Origin: Cyclobacteriaceae bacterium
Lineage (GTDB): Bacteria > Bacteroidota > Bacteroidia > Cytophagales > Cyclobacteriaceae
Length of the DNA stretch: 64,000 nucleotides
Direction: 5' to 3'
Assembly (NCBI GenBank): GCA_027533395.1
Contig: JAPZUF010000012.1
Location: forward strand, 120,669-184,668
Shown one piece after another: positions 25,236 through 34,730 of the stretch. Every line of letters begins with the position of its first letter. Positions within the stretch are counted from its first letter, which is position 1. The notes beneath the pieces are model-generated. The model made no database searches. It had not been told where the DNA came from and saw only the letters and a list, made by a program, of their open reading frames with translations. The position numbers and the translations under genes are program-made.

Positions 25236-26489
25236 ATGACAAAACTCAATTTGATCGCGGCATCGAAACTCGGACTCCTGTCGCTCCTATTTTCACTTGT
25301 TTGTTCAATCGCTGTAGCACAAGATATTCCTACCGATGCAGCTTCAATTTCTGCAGGTGAGGCATTATTTACAGCTAACTGTAAAACTTGTCACAAAGTT
25401 CATCAGAAATTGGTGGGCCCAGCATTGGCTGATGTGTACAACCGTGCGCCATCTATCGATTGGATTAAATCATTTATCAAGAACTCACAAGCTGTAATTG
25501 CCAGTGGCGATGATTACGCAGTGAAGTTGTATAACGAATACAACAAAACACAGATGACTGCCTTCACCTCTTTTAAAGACGAGCAGATCATGCAACTTCT
25601 GGCTTACATAAAAGCTGAAACAGATAAAGGTCCTGCGCCTGCGCCACCCATAGATCCAAACGGAAAAGTTGTAGCGGATGGTGGTGCTAATACTGGTATA
25701 CCTTCTTCTTATTTAAATGCTATCGTAATTGGGTTAGTTTTAATTCTAGTATTGCTTGTTGTGATATTAGGTTTCTTGGTTTCTGCTTTAAAGCGTTTCC
25801 TCGATACAAAAGAGTTATCGGATGATGATCGCGAGCAAGTAGATTCTCCTATTACTTTAAATTCTATTGTTAAAAGCAGCGGTTTTACTTTTATTGTTGT
25901 ATTCTTAGTTGGCGCTATCGGCTTCAAGGCCTTGATTAACGGTTTATATTCGATAGGTGTACAACAAGGTTATGCTCCTAAACAACCTATTGCTTTCTCT
26001 CACAAAATTCACGCAGGCCAATACGAAATCGAATGTAAATATTGCCATACAGGTGTTTTAAAAGGAAAAAGTGCAACAATTCCTTCAGTTAACATTTGTA
26101 TGAACTGCCATAATCAAATTAAAGAAGGTGCGCTTTATGGTACAGCTGAATTAAGCAAAATCACAGAAGCTTACGAAAAGAATATCCCTGTTCAATGGGT
26201 GCGTATCCACAATTTACCCGACTTGGCTTATTTCAACCACGCACAACACGTAAATGTAGGTGGTATCGAATGTCAAACTTGCCACGGACCTATTCAAGAA
26301 ATGGAAGTGGTACAACAATATTCTCTGTTAACAATGGGCTGGTGTATCGACTGTCACCGCAAAACAGATGTTAACGCAAAAGGAAATGCTTATTACGATA
26401 AGTTGGTAGAGTTACACAATAAGTCTAGCAAGTCGGCTATGAAAGTAGAAGACATTGGTGGATTAGAATGTGCTAAGTGCCACTATTAA
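25236..26489 (+). CDS. actA: Alternative complex III subunit ActA, multiheme cytochrome c with extra N-terminal heme domain
   Basis: An electron-transfer subunit of the quinol:electron acceptor oxidoreductase. From 25236 the product starts with a signal peptide (MTKLNLIAASKLGLLSLLFS, ending near VAQ). A cytochrome c domain follows with CKTCH near residue 48. A membrane segment lies near 155-180 and a second near 220-240. Then come five CxxCH motifs (CKYCH, CMNCH, CQTCH, CIDCH, CAKCH), the last at the very C-terminus, giving six heme sites. The C-terminal part matches the classical pentaheme ActA; the monoheme domain is an N-terminal addition. The frame is also open from 25179, but that start overlaps the promoter's initiation zone. 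It is the first gene of the operon. Confidence 0.92.
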   Translation: MTKLNLIAASKLGLLSLLFSLVCSIAVAQDIPTDAASISAGEALFTANCKTCHKVHQKLVGPALADVYNRAPSIDWIKSFIKNSQAVIASGDDYAVKLYNEYNKTQMTAFTSFKDEQIMQLLAYIKAETDKGPAPAPPIDPNGKVVADGGANTGIPSSYLNAIVIGLVLILVLLVVILGFLVSALKRFLDTKELSDDDREQVDSPITLNSIVKSSGFTFIVVFLVGAIGFKALINGLYSIGVQQGYAPKQPIAFSHKIHAGQYEIECKYCHTGVLKGKSATIPSVNICMNCHNQIKEGALYGTAELSKITEAYEKNIPVQWVRIHNLPDLAYFNHAQHVNVGGIECQTCHGPIQEMEVVQQYSLLTMGWCIDCHRKTDVNAKGNAYYDKLVELHNKSSKSAMKVEDIGGLECAKCHY

Positions 26490-26525
26490 TAAATGTAAAA
26501 CTGTACAGATCGCGAAACTGAACGT

Positions 26526-29500
26526 ATGAAAGAAAATACGAAAATATATTGGAAAGGCTTAGAGCAACTTACAAACGCTCCGGAGTTTGTAAAAAATGCA
26601 GGCAACGAATTTGGAGCACCACCTCCTGAAGAAAACGTTGAGCACTCCAGAAGAGATTTCTTGAAAATGATGGGTTTTGGTATGTCGGCAGTTGCATTAG
26701 CAGCTTGCGAGGCACCTATCAGAAAAGCCATTCCGTATGTTAACAAGCCAGAAGAAATTGATCCAAGCATAGCGAACTATTACGCTTCAACTTATATCAA
26801 CGGTGGCGATTATTGTTCAATTGTAGTTAAAACAAGAGAAGGTCGCCCAATCAAGGTAGATGGTAATCCATTATCTGGTGTAACGAAAGGTGGAACAAGC
26901 GCACAAGTTGAAGCTTCTGTGTTGTCTTTATACGACAACGACAGATTAAGAGCGCCAAAAGCAGCAGGTAAAAATACAAAGTGGGAAGATTTGGATCAGG
27001 CAGTTATTGCTAAGTTGAATGAAATCAACGCAACAGGTGGTCAGATTAGAATTGTAAGCAATTCAATTATCAGCCCTAGTACGGTTGCTGTTTTAGAGAA
27101 ATTCAATGCGAAGTATCCAACAACACAGCACATACAATACGATCAAAATTCACATTACGGCATATTGAAAGCAAACGAAGAATCATTTGGCACAGCCATG
27201 ATTCCTTCTTATGATTTCAGCAAAGCCAAGACTATTGTTAGCATTGCAGCTGATTTCTTGAATTCTTGGGTATCTCCAATTGAATTCACTAAACAATATG
27301 CTTTGGTAAGAGATGCGGGTGAAGGTCAAAAAGAAATCGCAAGACATTATCAATTCGAATCAAATCTTTCCTTAACGGGTGCCAACGCAGATTATCGCGC
27401 ACAGATTAAACCTTCTGAAGAAGGCGCTGTGGTTGTAATGTTGTATAACCTCATAGCAGGTTTAGCAGGTAAACCCACCACAGAAGGTGGAAAAGATGTA
27501 AAATACCTGAAGGCAGCAGCGGAGGAACTTTGGAAGAACAGAGGTAACGCTCTAGTAGTTGCTGGTTCGAACGATAAATCCGTTCAAACTTTAGTGAATG
27601 GTATCAATGATATGTTAGGTAGCTATGGTACAACCATTTTACCTGGCTCACCATTAAACTACAGACAAGGTAACGATGAAAAAATGAATGCCTTTGTAGA
27701 AGAGTTAGCTGCCGGAAAAGTAGCTGGCGTTATATTCTACAATTGTAATCCGGTTTACGATCATCCTGCAGGCGATAAAATTGCTGCAGCCTTAAAGAAT
27801 GTTACGTTAACGCTTTCTACTTCTTACAAAGAAGACGAAACTGCAACATCAACTTCATTCTTAGCTCCTGATCACCATTACTTAGAATCTTGGAATGATG
27901 CTGAACCTAAGAAGAATTTCTTCTCATTGGGTCAACCAGCCATTACACCTATCTTTAAAACACGTTCTGCACAGGAATCATTCTTAAAGTGGGCAGGCGA
28001 AAACAACACTGATTATTTCGAATTCTTGAAAGCCAATTGGAAAGCACGCTTCTTCAAAGGAGGAAACTTCCAGCAATTCTGGGATAAGTGTTTGTATGAT
28101 GGCGTTTATGAATTACCAACAGAAAGCGCATCAGTAACCTTTAAAGGTGATGTTAACGCTGCTGTAAATGCAGTTGCTTCATCTTACAAATCTGGCAGTG
28201 GGTACGAATTAGTAATTTACGAAAACGGAACAGTAGGAAATGGATCTCAAGCCAACAATCCATTGTTACAAGAATTACCTGAACCTATTACGAAAGCAGT
28301 TTGGGATCATTATGTTTTGATTTCCCAAAAAGATGCTGCCAAAGAAGGTATCACCAATCCTGAAAGTAAAACGAAGTTAGCTACCATTACAGTCAACGGT
28401 AAGTCAGTAAAAGTTCCTGTTTTAATTCAACCAGGTTTAGCGCAAGGCGTTTTAGCTATTGCCATTGGTTATGGTAGAACAAAAGCTGGTAAAGTGGCCG
28501 ATGGAATTGGTGCAAACGTATACCCATTCGTTAGCACAGTAAACGGTTCTTTGAGCTATCAGGCAGCAAGTGTTAGCTTTAAAATTGAAGAAGAAGCTTA
28601 CCAAATTGCACAGACACAGACGCACCACACATATATGGGGCGTCAAACAGTAATCAGAGAATATACAACAGAAGATTTAAAAACTGATCCTTCTTTATTA
28701 ACAGATAGATTTAGCCCACAGGTTGCTACTTGGTTAGATGAAGAACACAAAGTGAAACCAGGTGAACTTTCTTTATGGAAAGGACATGATTACAAAAATC
28801 ACCATTGGGGTATGGCGATTGACCTGAACACATGTACAGGTTGTGCAGCTTGCGTGGTGGCTTGTAATGTAGAAAACAATGTTGCCTTAGTAGGTAGAGA
28901 AGAAGTAATCAACAGAAGAGAAATGCATTGGTTACGCATCGACCGCTACTACAGCAGCGATGCTCCAGTAGATGATTGGAAAGGTTTAGAAGAAGCTTCA
29001 GACAATCCTGAAGTTGTATTCCAGCCAATGTTGTGTCAACATTGCAATAACGCTCCTTGTGAAACTGTTTGTCCTGTTGCAGCAACAACACACAGCACAG
29101 AAGGTTTAAACCAAATGACGTACAACCGTTGTATCGGTACACGTTATTGCGCAAACAACTGTCCATATAAAGTAAGAAGATTTAACTGGTTCAAATATCA
29201 CGACAATAAGCAATTCCAAACTTCGAATGTGGCTCAAACCAGCGACATTGGTAAGATGGTGTTGAATCCTGATGTAACTGTTCGTTCACGTGGTGTAATG
29301 GAAAAATGTTCTTTCTGCGTACAGCGCATACAGAACGGAAAACTACAAGCCAAAAAAGAAAGAAGAGAATTACAAGATGGTGAAGTAGTAACGGCTTGTC
29401 AAACAGCTTGTTCAACCGGAGCGATTACGTTTGGTGATATGAACGATCCGAACAGCAAGATTTCAAAATTATTGAAGTTGCGTCCGGCTAATCCGGATAG

Positions 29501-29624
29501 ACCTTACAGTATTGATAAGATAGCAGGAAATCCGAGAGCATATACTGTGCTTGAAGAAATTGGTGTGAAACCAAACATCTTCTACTTATCAAAAATTAGA
29601 AATAAAGAATCAGCAAAAGCATAA
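26526..29624 (+). CDS. actB: Alternative complex III subunit ActB (molybdopterin-oxidoreductase-like plus iron-sulfur domain)
   Basis: 1032 residues. The N-terminus carries a Tat-type signal SRRDFLKMMGFGMSAVAL at about 40-57 leading to a lipobox-like ALAAC, so it is probably exported folded and lipid-anchored at that Cys. The large middle region is the molybdopterin-oxidoreductase-like domain, which in ActB carries no cofactor. The C-terminal iron-sulfur domain has four Cys sets: CTGCAACVVAC, CQHCNNAPCETVC, CIGTRYCANNC and CSFCVQ with TACQTAC. These fit three 4Fe-4S clusters and one 3Fe-4S. It would carry electrons from the membrane quinol site to the hemes of ActA. It follows actA by 36 bases. 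Confidence 0.95.
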   Translation: MKENTKIYWKGLEQLTNAPEFVKNAGNEFGAPPPEENVEHSRRDFLKMMGFGMSAVALAACEAPIRKAIPYVNKPEEIDPSIANYYASTYINGGDYCSIVVKTREGRPIKVDGNPLSGVTKGGTSAQVEASVLSLYDNDRLRAPKAAGKNTKWEDLDQAVIAKLNEINATGGQIRIVSNSIISPSTVAVLEKFNAKYPTTQHIQYDQNSHYGILKANEESFGTAMIPSYDFSKAKTIVSIAADFLNSWVSPIEFTKQYALVRDAGEGQKEIARHYQFESNLSLTGANADYRAQIKPSEEGAVVVMLYNLIAGLAGKPTTEGGKDVKYLKAAAEELWKNRGNALVVAGSNDKSVQTLVNGINDMLGSYGTTILPGSPLNYRQGNDEKMNAFVEELAAGKVAGVIFYNCNPVYDHPAGDKIAAALKNVTLTLSTSYKEDETATSTSFLAPDHHYLESWNDAEPKKNFFSLGQPAITPIFKTRSAQESFLKWAGENNTDYFEFLKANWKARFFKGGNFQQFWDKCLYDGVYELPTESASVTFKGDVNAAVNAVASSYKSGSGYELVIYENGTVGNGSQANNPLLQELPEPITKAVWDHYVLISQKDAAKEGITNPESKTKLATITVNGKSVKVPVLIQPGLAQGVLAIAIGYGRTKAGKVADGIGANVYPFVSTVNGSLSYQAASVSFKIEEEAYQIAQTQTHHTYMGRQTVIREYTTEDLKTDPSLLTDRFSPQVATWLDEEHKVKPGELSLWKGHDYKNHHWGMAIDLNTCTGCAACVVACNVENNVALVGREEVINRREMHWLRIDRYYSSDAPVDDWKGLEEASDNPEVVFQPMLCQHCNNAPCETVCPVAATTHSTEGLNQMTYNRCIGTRYCANNCPYKVRRFNWFKYHDNKQFQTSNVAQTSDIGKMVLNPDVTVRSRGVMEKCSFCVQRIQNGKLQAKKERRELQDGEVVTACQTACSTGAITFGDMNDPNSKISKLLKLRPANPDRPYSIDKIAGNPRAYTVLEEIGVKPNIFYLSKIRNKESAKA

Positions 29625-29649
29625 ACACTAAACGAAAAGATAAATCACT

Positions 29650-31053
29650 ATGCAGGTAGTTTCAGGCGTACGCGATCCACTAGTAACCGGTGGTAAAACC
29701 GTACACGATGTTTCTCACGATATCTCCCGCCATGTGGAAAATCCACCGGCTAAATCATGGTATTTAGCGATGGCTGTTTCATTGGCCCTGCTTGGATACG
29801 GATTGTATTGCGTATTCATGGTATTGTGGAATGGTATCGGGATGTGGGGATTAAATAAAACAGTAGGTTGGGCATGGGATATCACAAACTTCGTTTGGTG
29901 GGTTGGTATAGGTCACGCAGGAACCTTGATTTCCGCTATCTTATTGTTGTTCCGTCAGAAATGGAGAATGTCCATTAACCGAGCAGCAGAAGCGATGACC
30001 ATTTTTGCCGTTATTTGTGCGGCAACATTCCCGCTCATTCACATGGGACGTTTGTGGTTAGGTTTCTATTGGGCACTTCCATTACCAAATACATTCGGTT
30101 CATTGTGGGCAAACTTTAACTCACCACTTTTGTGGGACGTATTTGCGATTTCAACTTACTTCACAGTCTCGTTGGTTTTCTGGTACATCGGTTTAATCCC
30201 GGATTTTGCAGTAATCCGTGATAGAGCTTTAGCACAAGGCAATCAATTAAGAGCAACAATCTATAACGCTCTCAGCTTCGGTTGGGAAGGTGGTGCAAAA
30301 ACATGGATGCGTTACGAGTCTGTAGCCTTAATTTTAGCTGGTCTTTCAACACCGCTTGTATTGTCTGTTCACACGATTGTATCCTTCGACTTTGCCACAT
30401 CCATTATCCCAGGTTGGCATACGACAATCTTCCCGCCCTATTTCGTTGCCGGTGCGATTTTCTCTGGCTTCGCGATGGTATTAACACTTTTGCTGATTAC
30501 CAGAAAAGTATTTAAGCTGGAAGACTATATCACTATCTACCATATTGAATTGATGAATATCATTATCATCGTTACGGGTTCGATTGTGGGTATAGCCTAT
30601 ATCACAGAGTTATTTATCTCTTGGTACTCAGGCGTTGAATACGAAGGGTATGCTTTCTTCAATCGTGTTCAAGGTCCTTACGCTTGGGCATATTGGTCGA
30701 TGATGACTTGTAACGTAATTTCTCCTCAGTTATTTTGGTTCAAGAAAATCAGAACCAGCCTAGTAGCCACTTTCGTATTGTCAATTATTGTAAATATTGG
30801 AATGTGGTTCGAGCGCTTTGTAATCATTGTTACATCTATTCATAGAGACTACATTCCTTCAAGCTGGACGATGTTCCATCCAACTATGTATGATATTGGT
30901 GAATACCTATTCACATTTGGTTTGTTCTTCACTGCTTTCTTCTTATTTGCTAAATTCTTCCCCGTTATCAACATGGCAGAAGTGAAAAGCATTGTGAAGC
31001 ACAATTCTGAAAAAGTTGAAAATAAAAAAGTAGCAGAGTCAACCCACGCTTAA
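29650..31053 (+). CDS. actC: Alternative complex III subunit ActC (NrfD-like membrane protein)
   Basis: 467 residues with ten hydrophobic segments, in the NrfD/PsrC fold that forms the quinol-oxidising part of the complex. Motifs include VWWVGIGHAGTLISAILLLFRQKWR near residue 88, with a conserved His in the second helix; FPLIHMGRLWLGFYWALPLPN near 130; and SVHTIVSFDFATSIIPGWHTTIFPPYFVAGAIFSG near 235. There is no N-terminal signal. It starts 25 bases after actB and is followed after 9 bases by actD. Confidence 0.95.
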   Translation: MQVVSGVRDPLVTGGKTVHDVSHDISRHVENPPAKSWYLAMAVSLALLGYGLYCVFMVLWNGIGMWGLNKTVGWAWDITNFVWWVGIGHAGTLISAILLLFRQKWRMSINRAAEAMTIFAVICAATFPLIHMGRLWLGFYWALPLPNTFGSLWANFNSPLLWDVFAISTYFTVSLVFWYIGLIPDFAVIRDRALAQGNQLRATIYNALSFGWEGGAKTWMRYESVALILAGLSTPLVLSVHTIVSFDFATSIIPGWHTTIFPPYFVAGAIFSGFAMVLTLLLITRKVFKLEDYITIYHIELMNIIIIVTGSIVGIAYITELFISWYSGVEYEGYAFFNRVQGPYAWAYWSMMTCNVISPQLFWFKKIRTSLVATFVLSIIVNIGMWFERFVIIVTSIHRDYIPSSWTMFHPTMYDIGEYLFTFGLFFTAFFLFAKFFPVINMAEVKSIVKHNSEKVENKKVAESTHA

Positions 31054-31062
31054 TCATAAATC

Positions 31063-31593
31063 ATGGAGACAAATAAAAACTTCATAGTAGGCATATTCGA
31101 TGATGAAGACATCTTATTAGAAGGTGTTGAAAAAGTTAGGGACAAAGGAGTTAAAATTCACGAAGTTTATACGCCTTTTCCTGTACACGGTTTAGATGAA
31201 GCACTTGGGTACAAAAGGAGTAGACTACCAATAGCAGCCTTCTTGTTCGGTTTAACTGGTACAAGCTTAGCTTTAACTATGCAAATCTGGATGCTGGGTA
31301 TTGATTGGCCCATGATTATTGGTGGTAAAAACTTTGTTTCCTTGCCTCCTTTCATTCCGGTAACTTTTGAATTAACTGTTCTATTAGCAGCCTTGGGTAT
31401 GGTAGCCACCTTCATGATTGTATCTGATTTAAAACCATACAAGTGGCCCAGACAATTTGATTTACGCAGTACCGATGATAAGCATGTTATGGCAATTGAT
31501 TTAGCTATCAACACTAATTTATCATCAGATGATATCAAGAGAATTTTGAAAGAAGCAGGAGCTTCGGAAGCTAACGATAAAAATTTCGAATAA
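31063..31593 (+). CDS. actD: Alternative complex III subunit ActD (DUF3341)
   Basis: 176 residues. A soluble N-terminal half begins FIVGIFDDEDILLEGVEKVRDKGVKIHEVYTPFPVHGLDEALG, the hallmark of DUF3341/ActD. Two membrane helices follow at about 58-80 and 99-122, then a charged C-terminus. It has no cofactor motif and a structural role in the complex. It is tightly spaced to actC and actE (9 and 6 bases). Confidence 0.94.
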   Translation: METNKNFIVGIFDDEDILLEGVEKVRDKGVKIHEVYTPFPVHGLDEALGYKRSRLPIAAFLFGLTGTSLALTMQIWMLGIDWPMIIGGKNFVSLPPFIPVTFELTVLLAALGMVATFMIVSDLKPYKWPRQFDLRSTDDKHVMAIDLAINTNLSSDDIKRILKEAGASEANDKNFE

Positions 31594-31599
31594 GGCACT

Positions 31600-32244
31600 A
31601 TGAAATTACTAAGACATATATTTTTATTCGGTTCTTTAGGTACACTAGCTATGGCATGCGGTGCTGGTGGAGATGATCAAGGCACAGAATATGCCCCAAA
31701 CATGTATCACTCCGTTGCTTACGAACCCTACACACAAATCACTGATCCCGAAGCTGGAGCTTGGTTAACTTCAATCGAATATTCAGAAAGTGAAATGCCA
31801 GGTCATGCGGAATTCTATAACAGTAACACGCTCAATGCTGCTGTAATGAATGTAAACATGAACATGCGCACACCTCCGGCTAATACTGTTCCTCGCAACA
31901 AACAAGGATGGTTACCCTACAGATTGCCAAAAGACAGCCTTGAGATTGGTGCTAAAAGAAAAAGTCCATTAGATTCAACAGCTCAAGTTTTGGCTGATGG
32001 TAAAGTTTTATATGAATCTTATTGCCAACACTGCCACGGAGCAAAAGGAGCAGGCGATGGTAAAGTAGCAGATAAGTACGCAGGTATTGCCAACTTAAAA
32101 GGTGATGCATACAAAAACATTACAGAGGGCCACATTTTCCACGTCATTACACATGGAAAGGGTCTAATGTGGGCACACGGTTCGCAAATTTCACCTGAAG
32201 ACAGATGGAAGATTGCGAAATATGTAAAAGCCTTGCAGAAATAA
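31600..32244 (+). CDS. actE: Alternative complex III subunit ActE (monoheme cytochrome c lipoprotein)
   Basis: 214 residues. Lipobox LAMAC at about residues 16-20 predicts an acylated N-terminal Cys facing the periplasm. A linker holds the conserved MYHSVAYEPYTQITDPEAG, and the cytochrome c domain has one CxxCH (YCQHCHGAKGAGDGKV) near residue 145 with a likely Met ligand in HGKGLMWAHGSQI. It passes electrons with ActA toward the terminal oxidase. Confidence 0.94.
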   Translation: MKLLRHIFLFGSLGTLAMACGAGGDDQGTEYAPNMYHSVAYEPYTQITDPEAGAWLTSIEYSESEMPGHAEFYNSNTLNAAVMNVNMNMRTPPANTVPRNKQGWLPYRLPKDSLEIGAKRKSPLDSTAQVLADGKVLYESYCQHCHGAKGAGDGKVADKYAGIANLKGDAYKNITEGHIFHVITHGKGLMWAHGSQISPEDRWKIAKYVKALQK

Positions 32245-32269
32245 TTTTTAACGACAACTCTCATTTACA

Positions 32270-33616
32270 ATGGGTCATCATATAACAGTAGAATCGGAAC
32301 AATACATCTTCAAAGCTGAAACCAAGAAGAAGTTATTTATTCTTATTGCAGCAGGTTTAGTTCTTTTTGCAATTGGTGTTTTCATGGCGATGACTTCGGA
32401 TCACGGAGGCCATGAAGGACATGCAGCAATAAGCAAAACTGAAATGTTAGCAAGTGCAGAACCGGCACAAGTCGGACATGCAGAAGGCGAGCACCATGGT
32501 TCGGCTAACTGGGTTAAAAGAATTTACACATCGCTTTGGATGAACAATATATACTTCGTAGGATTAGGAATTGTTGGTTTGTTCTTCGTTTGTATTCAAT
32601 ATGCTGCGCAAGCAGGCTGGTCATCAGGTTTAAAGCGAGTTCCTTTGGCTATGGGAAGATGGATTCCTATCGCTGCATTATTAACTATTGGTTTATGGTT
32701 TTTAGTTAAGGGTGACCTTTTTCACTGGACGCATCATGACGTGTACGAAGGTGCAAATGCAGATAAATTATTGACTAAGAAATCTCCGTACTTCTTCTGG
32801 CCTTTACATGCCGGGTCATTTCCATTATTCTACTTTGTGAGAATGGTTTTATTCTTCGGTTTATGGTACTGGTTTTTCTTAGCCATTAAAAAGAAGATGG
32901 AAGCTGAAGACTTAGATGGTAGCACAACACATTGGTACAAGAGCAGAAGTTTATCTGCTTGGTTTCTCGTATTCTTTGGTGTGAGCTCATCGGTAGCAGC
33001 TTGGGATTGGGTCATGAGCATTGATGCACACTGGTTCTCTACTATGTTTGGTTGGTACGTATTTGCCAGCTGGTGGGTAACAGGTTTAGCATTTATTGTA
33101 TACGTTGTTGTTAAATTGAAAGAGGCCGGTTATCTGAAAATAGTAAACTCAAATCACTTACATGATCTAGGAAAATTCTGTTTTGCATTCTCAGTTTTTT
33201 GGACCTATATCTGGTTCAGTCAGTTTTTGTTGATTTATTACGCTAATATTCCTGAAGAAACTGTATACTTCATTGAACGCATGCGTGTAGCACCTTACAA
33301 TTGGATATTTTATTTAAATCTCTTCTTAAACTTTGTATTTCCTTTCTTGTTATTGATGACAAGAGATGCAAAAAGACACATGTCTATGTTGAAGGTAGTG
33401 GCGCCAATTATCATGATCGGTCACTGGTTTGATTTCTACAATATGATCACGCCAGGTGTTATGCAATATGGAGGAGGTTTTGGACTTCTCGAAATCGGTT
33501 TGTTCATGATTTTCTTAGGAACCTTTGTTTACGTGGTTCTTAATGGCTTAAGCAAATTGCCTCTTGTAGGTAAGAACCATCCTATGTTACAAGAAAGTTT
33601 ACATCACCACATTTAA
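32270..33616 (+). CDS. actF: Alternative complex III subunit ActF (NrfD-like membrane protein)
   Basis: 448 residues with about ten hydrophobic segments. It is the second NrfD-type subunit, paralogous to ActC. An early helix (LFILIAAGLVLFAIGVFMAM) is followed by a His-rich loop (SDHGGHEGHAAIS). Later comes SAWFLVFFGVSSSVAAWDWVMSIDAHWFSTMFGWYVFASWWV near residue 230, typical of ActF. In solved complexes ActF lacks the quinol site of ActC and is thought to be structural or proton-conducting. It is followed 12 bases later by coxB. Confidence 0.94.
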   Translation: MGHHITVESEQYIFKAETKKKLFILIAAGLVLFAIGVFMAMTSDHGGHEGHAAISKTEMLASAEPAQVGHAEGEHHGSANWVKRIYTSLWMNNIYFVGLGIVGLFFVCIQYAAQAGWSSGLKRVPLAMGRWIPIAALLTIGLWFLVKGDLFHWTHHDVYEGANADKLLTKKSPYFFWPLHAGSFPLFYFVRMVLFFGLWYWFFLAIKKKMEAEDLDGSTTHWYKSRSLSAWFLVFFGVSSSVAAWDWVMSIDAHWFSTMFGWYVFASWWVTGLAFIVYVVVKLKEAGYLKIVNSNHLHDLGKFCFAFSVFWTYIWFSQFLLIYYANIPEETVYFIERMRVAPYNWIFYLNLFLNFVFPFLLLMTRDAKRHMSMLKVVAPIIMIGHWFDFYNMITPGVMQYGGGFGLLEIGLFMIFLGTFVYVVLNGLSKLPLVGKNHPMLQESLHHHI

Positions 33617-33628
33617 TAGAATAAGTAT

Positions 33629-34717
33629 ATGATGAGTTTGATAATTGGTATTGGTGCAGTTCTGGTCCTCACAATTTTCTACCTTATTTTTAAGGTTGGA
33701 AAGCTTGTTAGCATTGCTAAAGGAAAGCAAGCTTATGATGTAAGCAAAAGTAATGGCATTCATGCTACTTTGTTTATTGTTTTCTTGATAGCAGGGTTAG
33801 GATTATTCTTTTGGTACTCCTGGACTTACTTTGATAAATATACTTTACCTGTAGCTTCTGAGCATGGTGCGGTAACAGATACATTATTTTGGATTTCGAT
33901 GGTAGTTGTTGTAGCTGCTTTTGTTATCATCTCCATCATCATGTTTATGTTTTTATATCAATATCAATACAGAGAAGATAGAAAAGCGAAATTTTATCCA
34001 GATAATCACTACTTGGAATTAGCTTGGACTGTTATTCCAGCTATAGTATTAGCTGTTTTAATTTTCACTGGTTTAAGTGCATGGCAAGATATTACTGCTC
34101 CAGCTTCTAAAGATGCTGAAGTAGTTGAGTTAGTAGCTCAGCAATTCGCTTGGACTGCCAGATATCCAGGTGTGAAAGATGAAGCTCTAGGAAATTATAA
34201 TTTCCAATTGATAGACCCTATCAACGAGTTTGGTTTAGATCTAACAGACAAAAATGCATTTGATGATTTCAAGTCATTAGAATTGCACATACCTGCCGGA
34301 AAAGAAATTTTGTTAAAAATCAGAGCGAAAGATGTATTGCATAGCGTATTTCTTCCGCATTTCAGAGTGAAAATGGATGCAGTGCCAGGTATGCCAACTC
34401 AATTTAAGTTTACAGCAACGCACACAACAAAACAGATGCGCGAGAAATTAGGTAATCCTAACTTCAACTACGAAATGGCTTGTACCGAAATTTGTGGAAG
34501 AGGTCACTTTTCTATGAAGATGCCAGTAGTTGTTCACTCACCGGAAGAGTTTGAAGAATGGAAAAAGGCTCAAGAGGCTTGGTTAAAACAAAATCCTTCG
34601 TATTTAGAAAAAGTTCCTGCCGGATTACGCGAAGCCGCCATGATTAGCGCAGGTATACCTTTAGAAAATGCGATTGCTTCAGGTGTAGTAGGTTCTCAGT
34701 CAGTAAGTGTGAAATAA
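33629..34717 (+). CDS. coxB: Cytochrome c oxidase subunit II (CuA)
   Basis: 362 residues. Three hydrophobic segments are seen: residues 3-20, 47-66 and 87-113. The cupredoxin domain follows from about 165. The CuA ligands are complete: His in AKDVLHSVFLPHFRVK near 238, then CTEICGRGHFSM near 286 giving C-x3-C-x3-H-x2-M with an intervening Glu. No fused cytochrome c domain is present, so the electron donor must be separate, plausibly ActA or ActE. The N-terminal extra helix is common in Bacteroidota. It lies between actF and coxA with 12-13 base gaps. Confidence 0.95.
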   Translation: MMSLIIGIGAVLVLTIFYLIFKVGKLVSIAKGKQAYDVSKSNGIHATLFIVFLIAGLGLFFWYSWTYFDKYTLPVASEHGAVTDTLFWISMVVVVAAFVIISIIMFMFLYQYQYREDRKAKFYPDNHYLELAWTVIPAIVLAVLIFTGLSAWQDITAPASKDAEVVELVAQQFAWTARYPGVKDEALGNYNFQLIDPINEFGLDLTDKNAFDDFKSLELHIPAGKEILLKIRAKDVLHSVFLPHFRVKMDAVPGMPTQFKFTATHTTKQMREKLGNPNFNYEMACTEICGRGHFSMKMPVVVHSPEEFEEWKKAQEAWLKQNPSYLEKVPAGLREAAMISAGIPLENAIASGVVGSQSVSVK

Positions 34718-34730
34718 GAAAATAAAGGAA

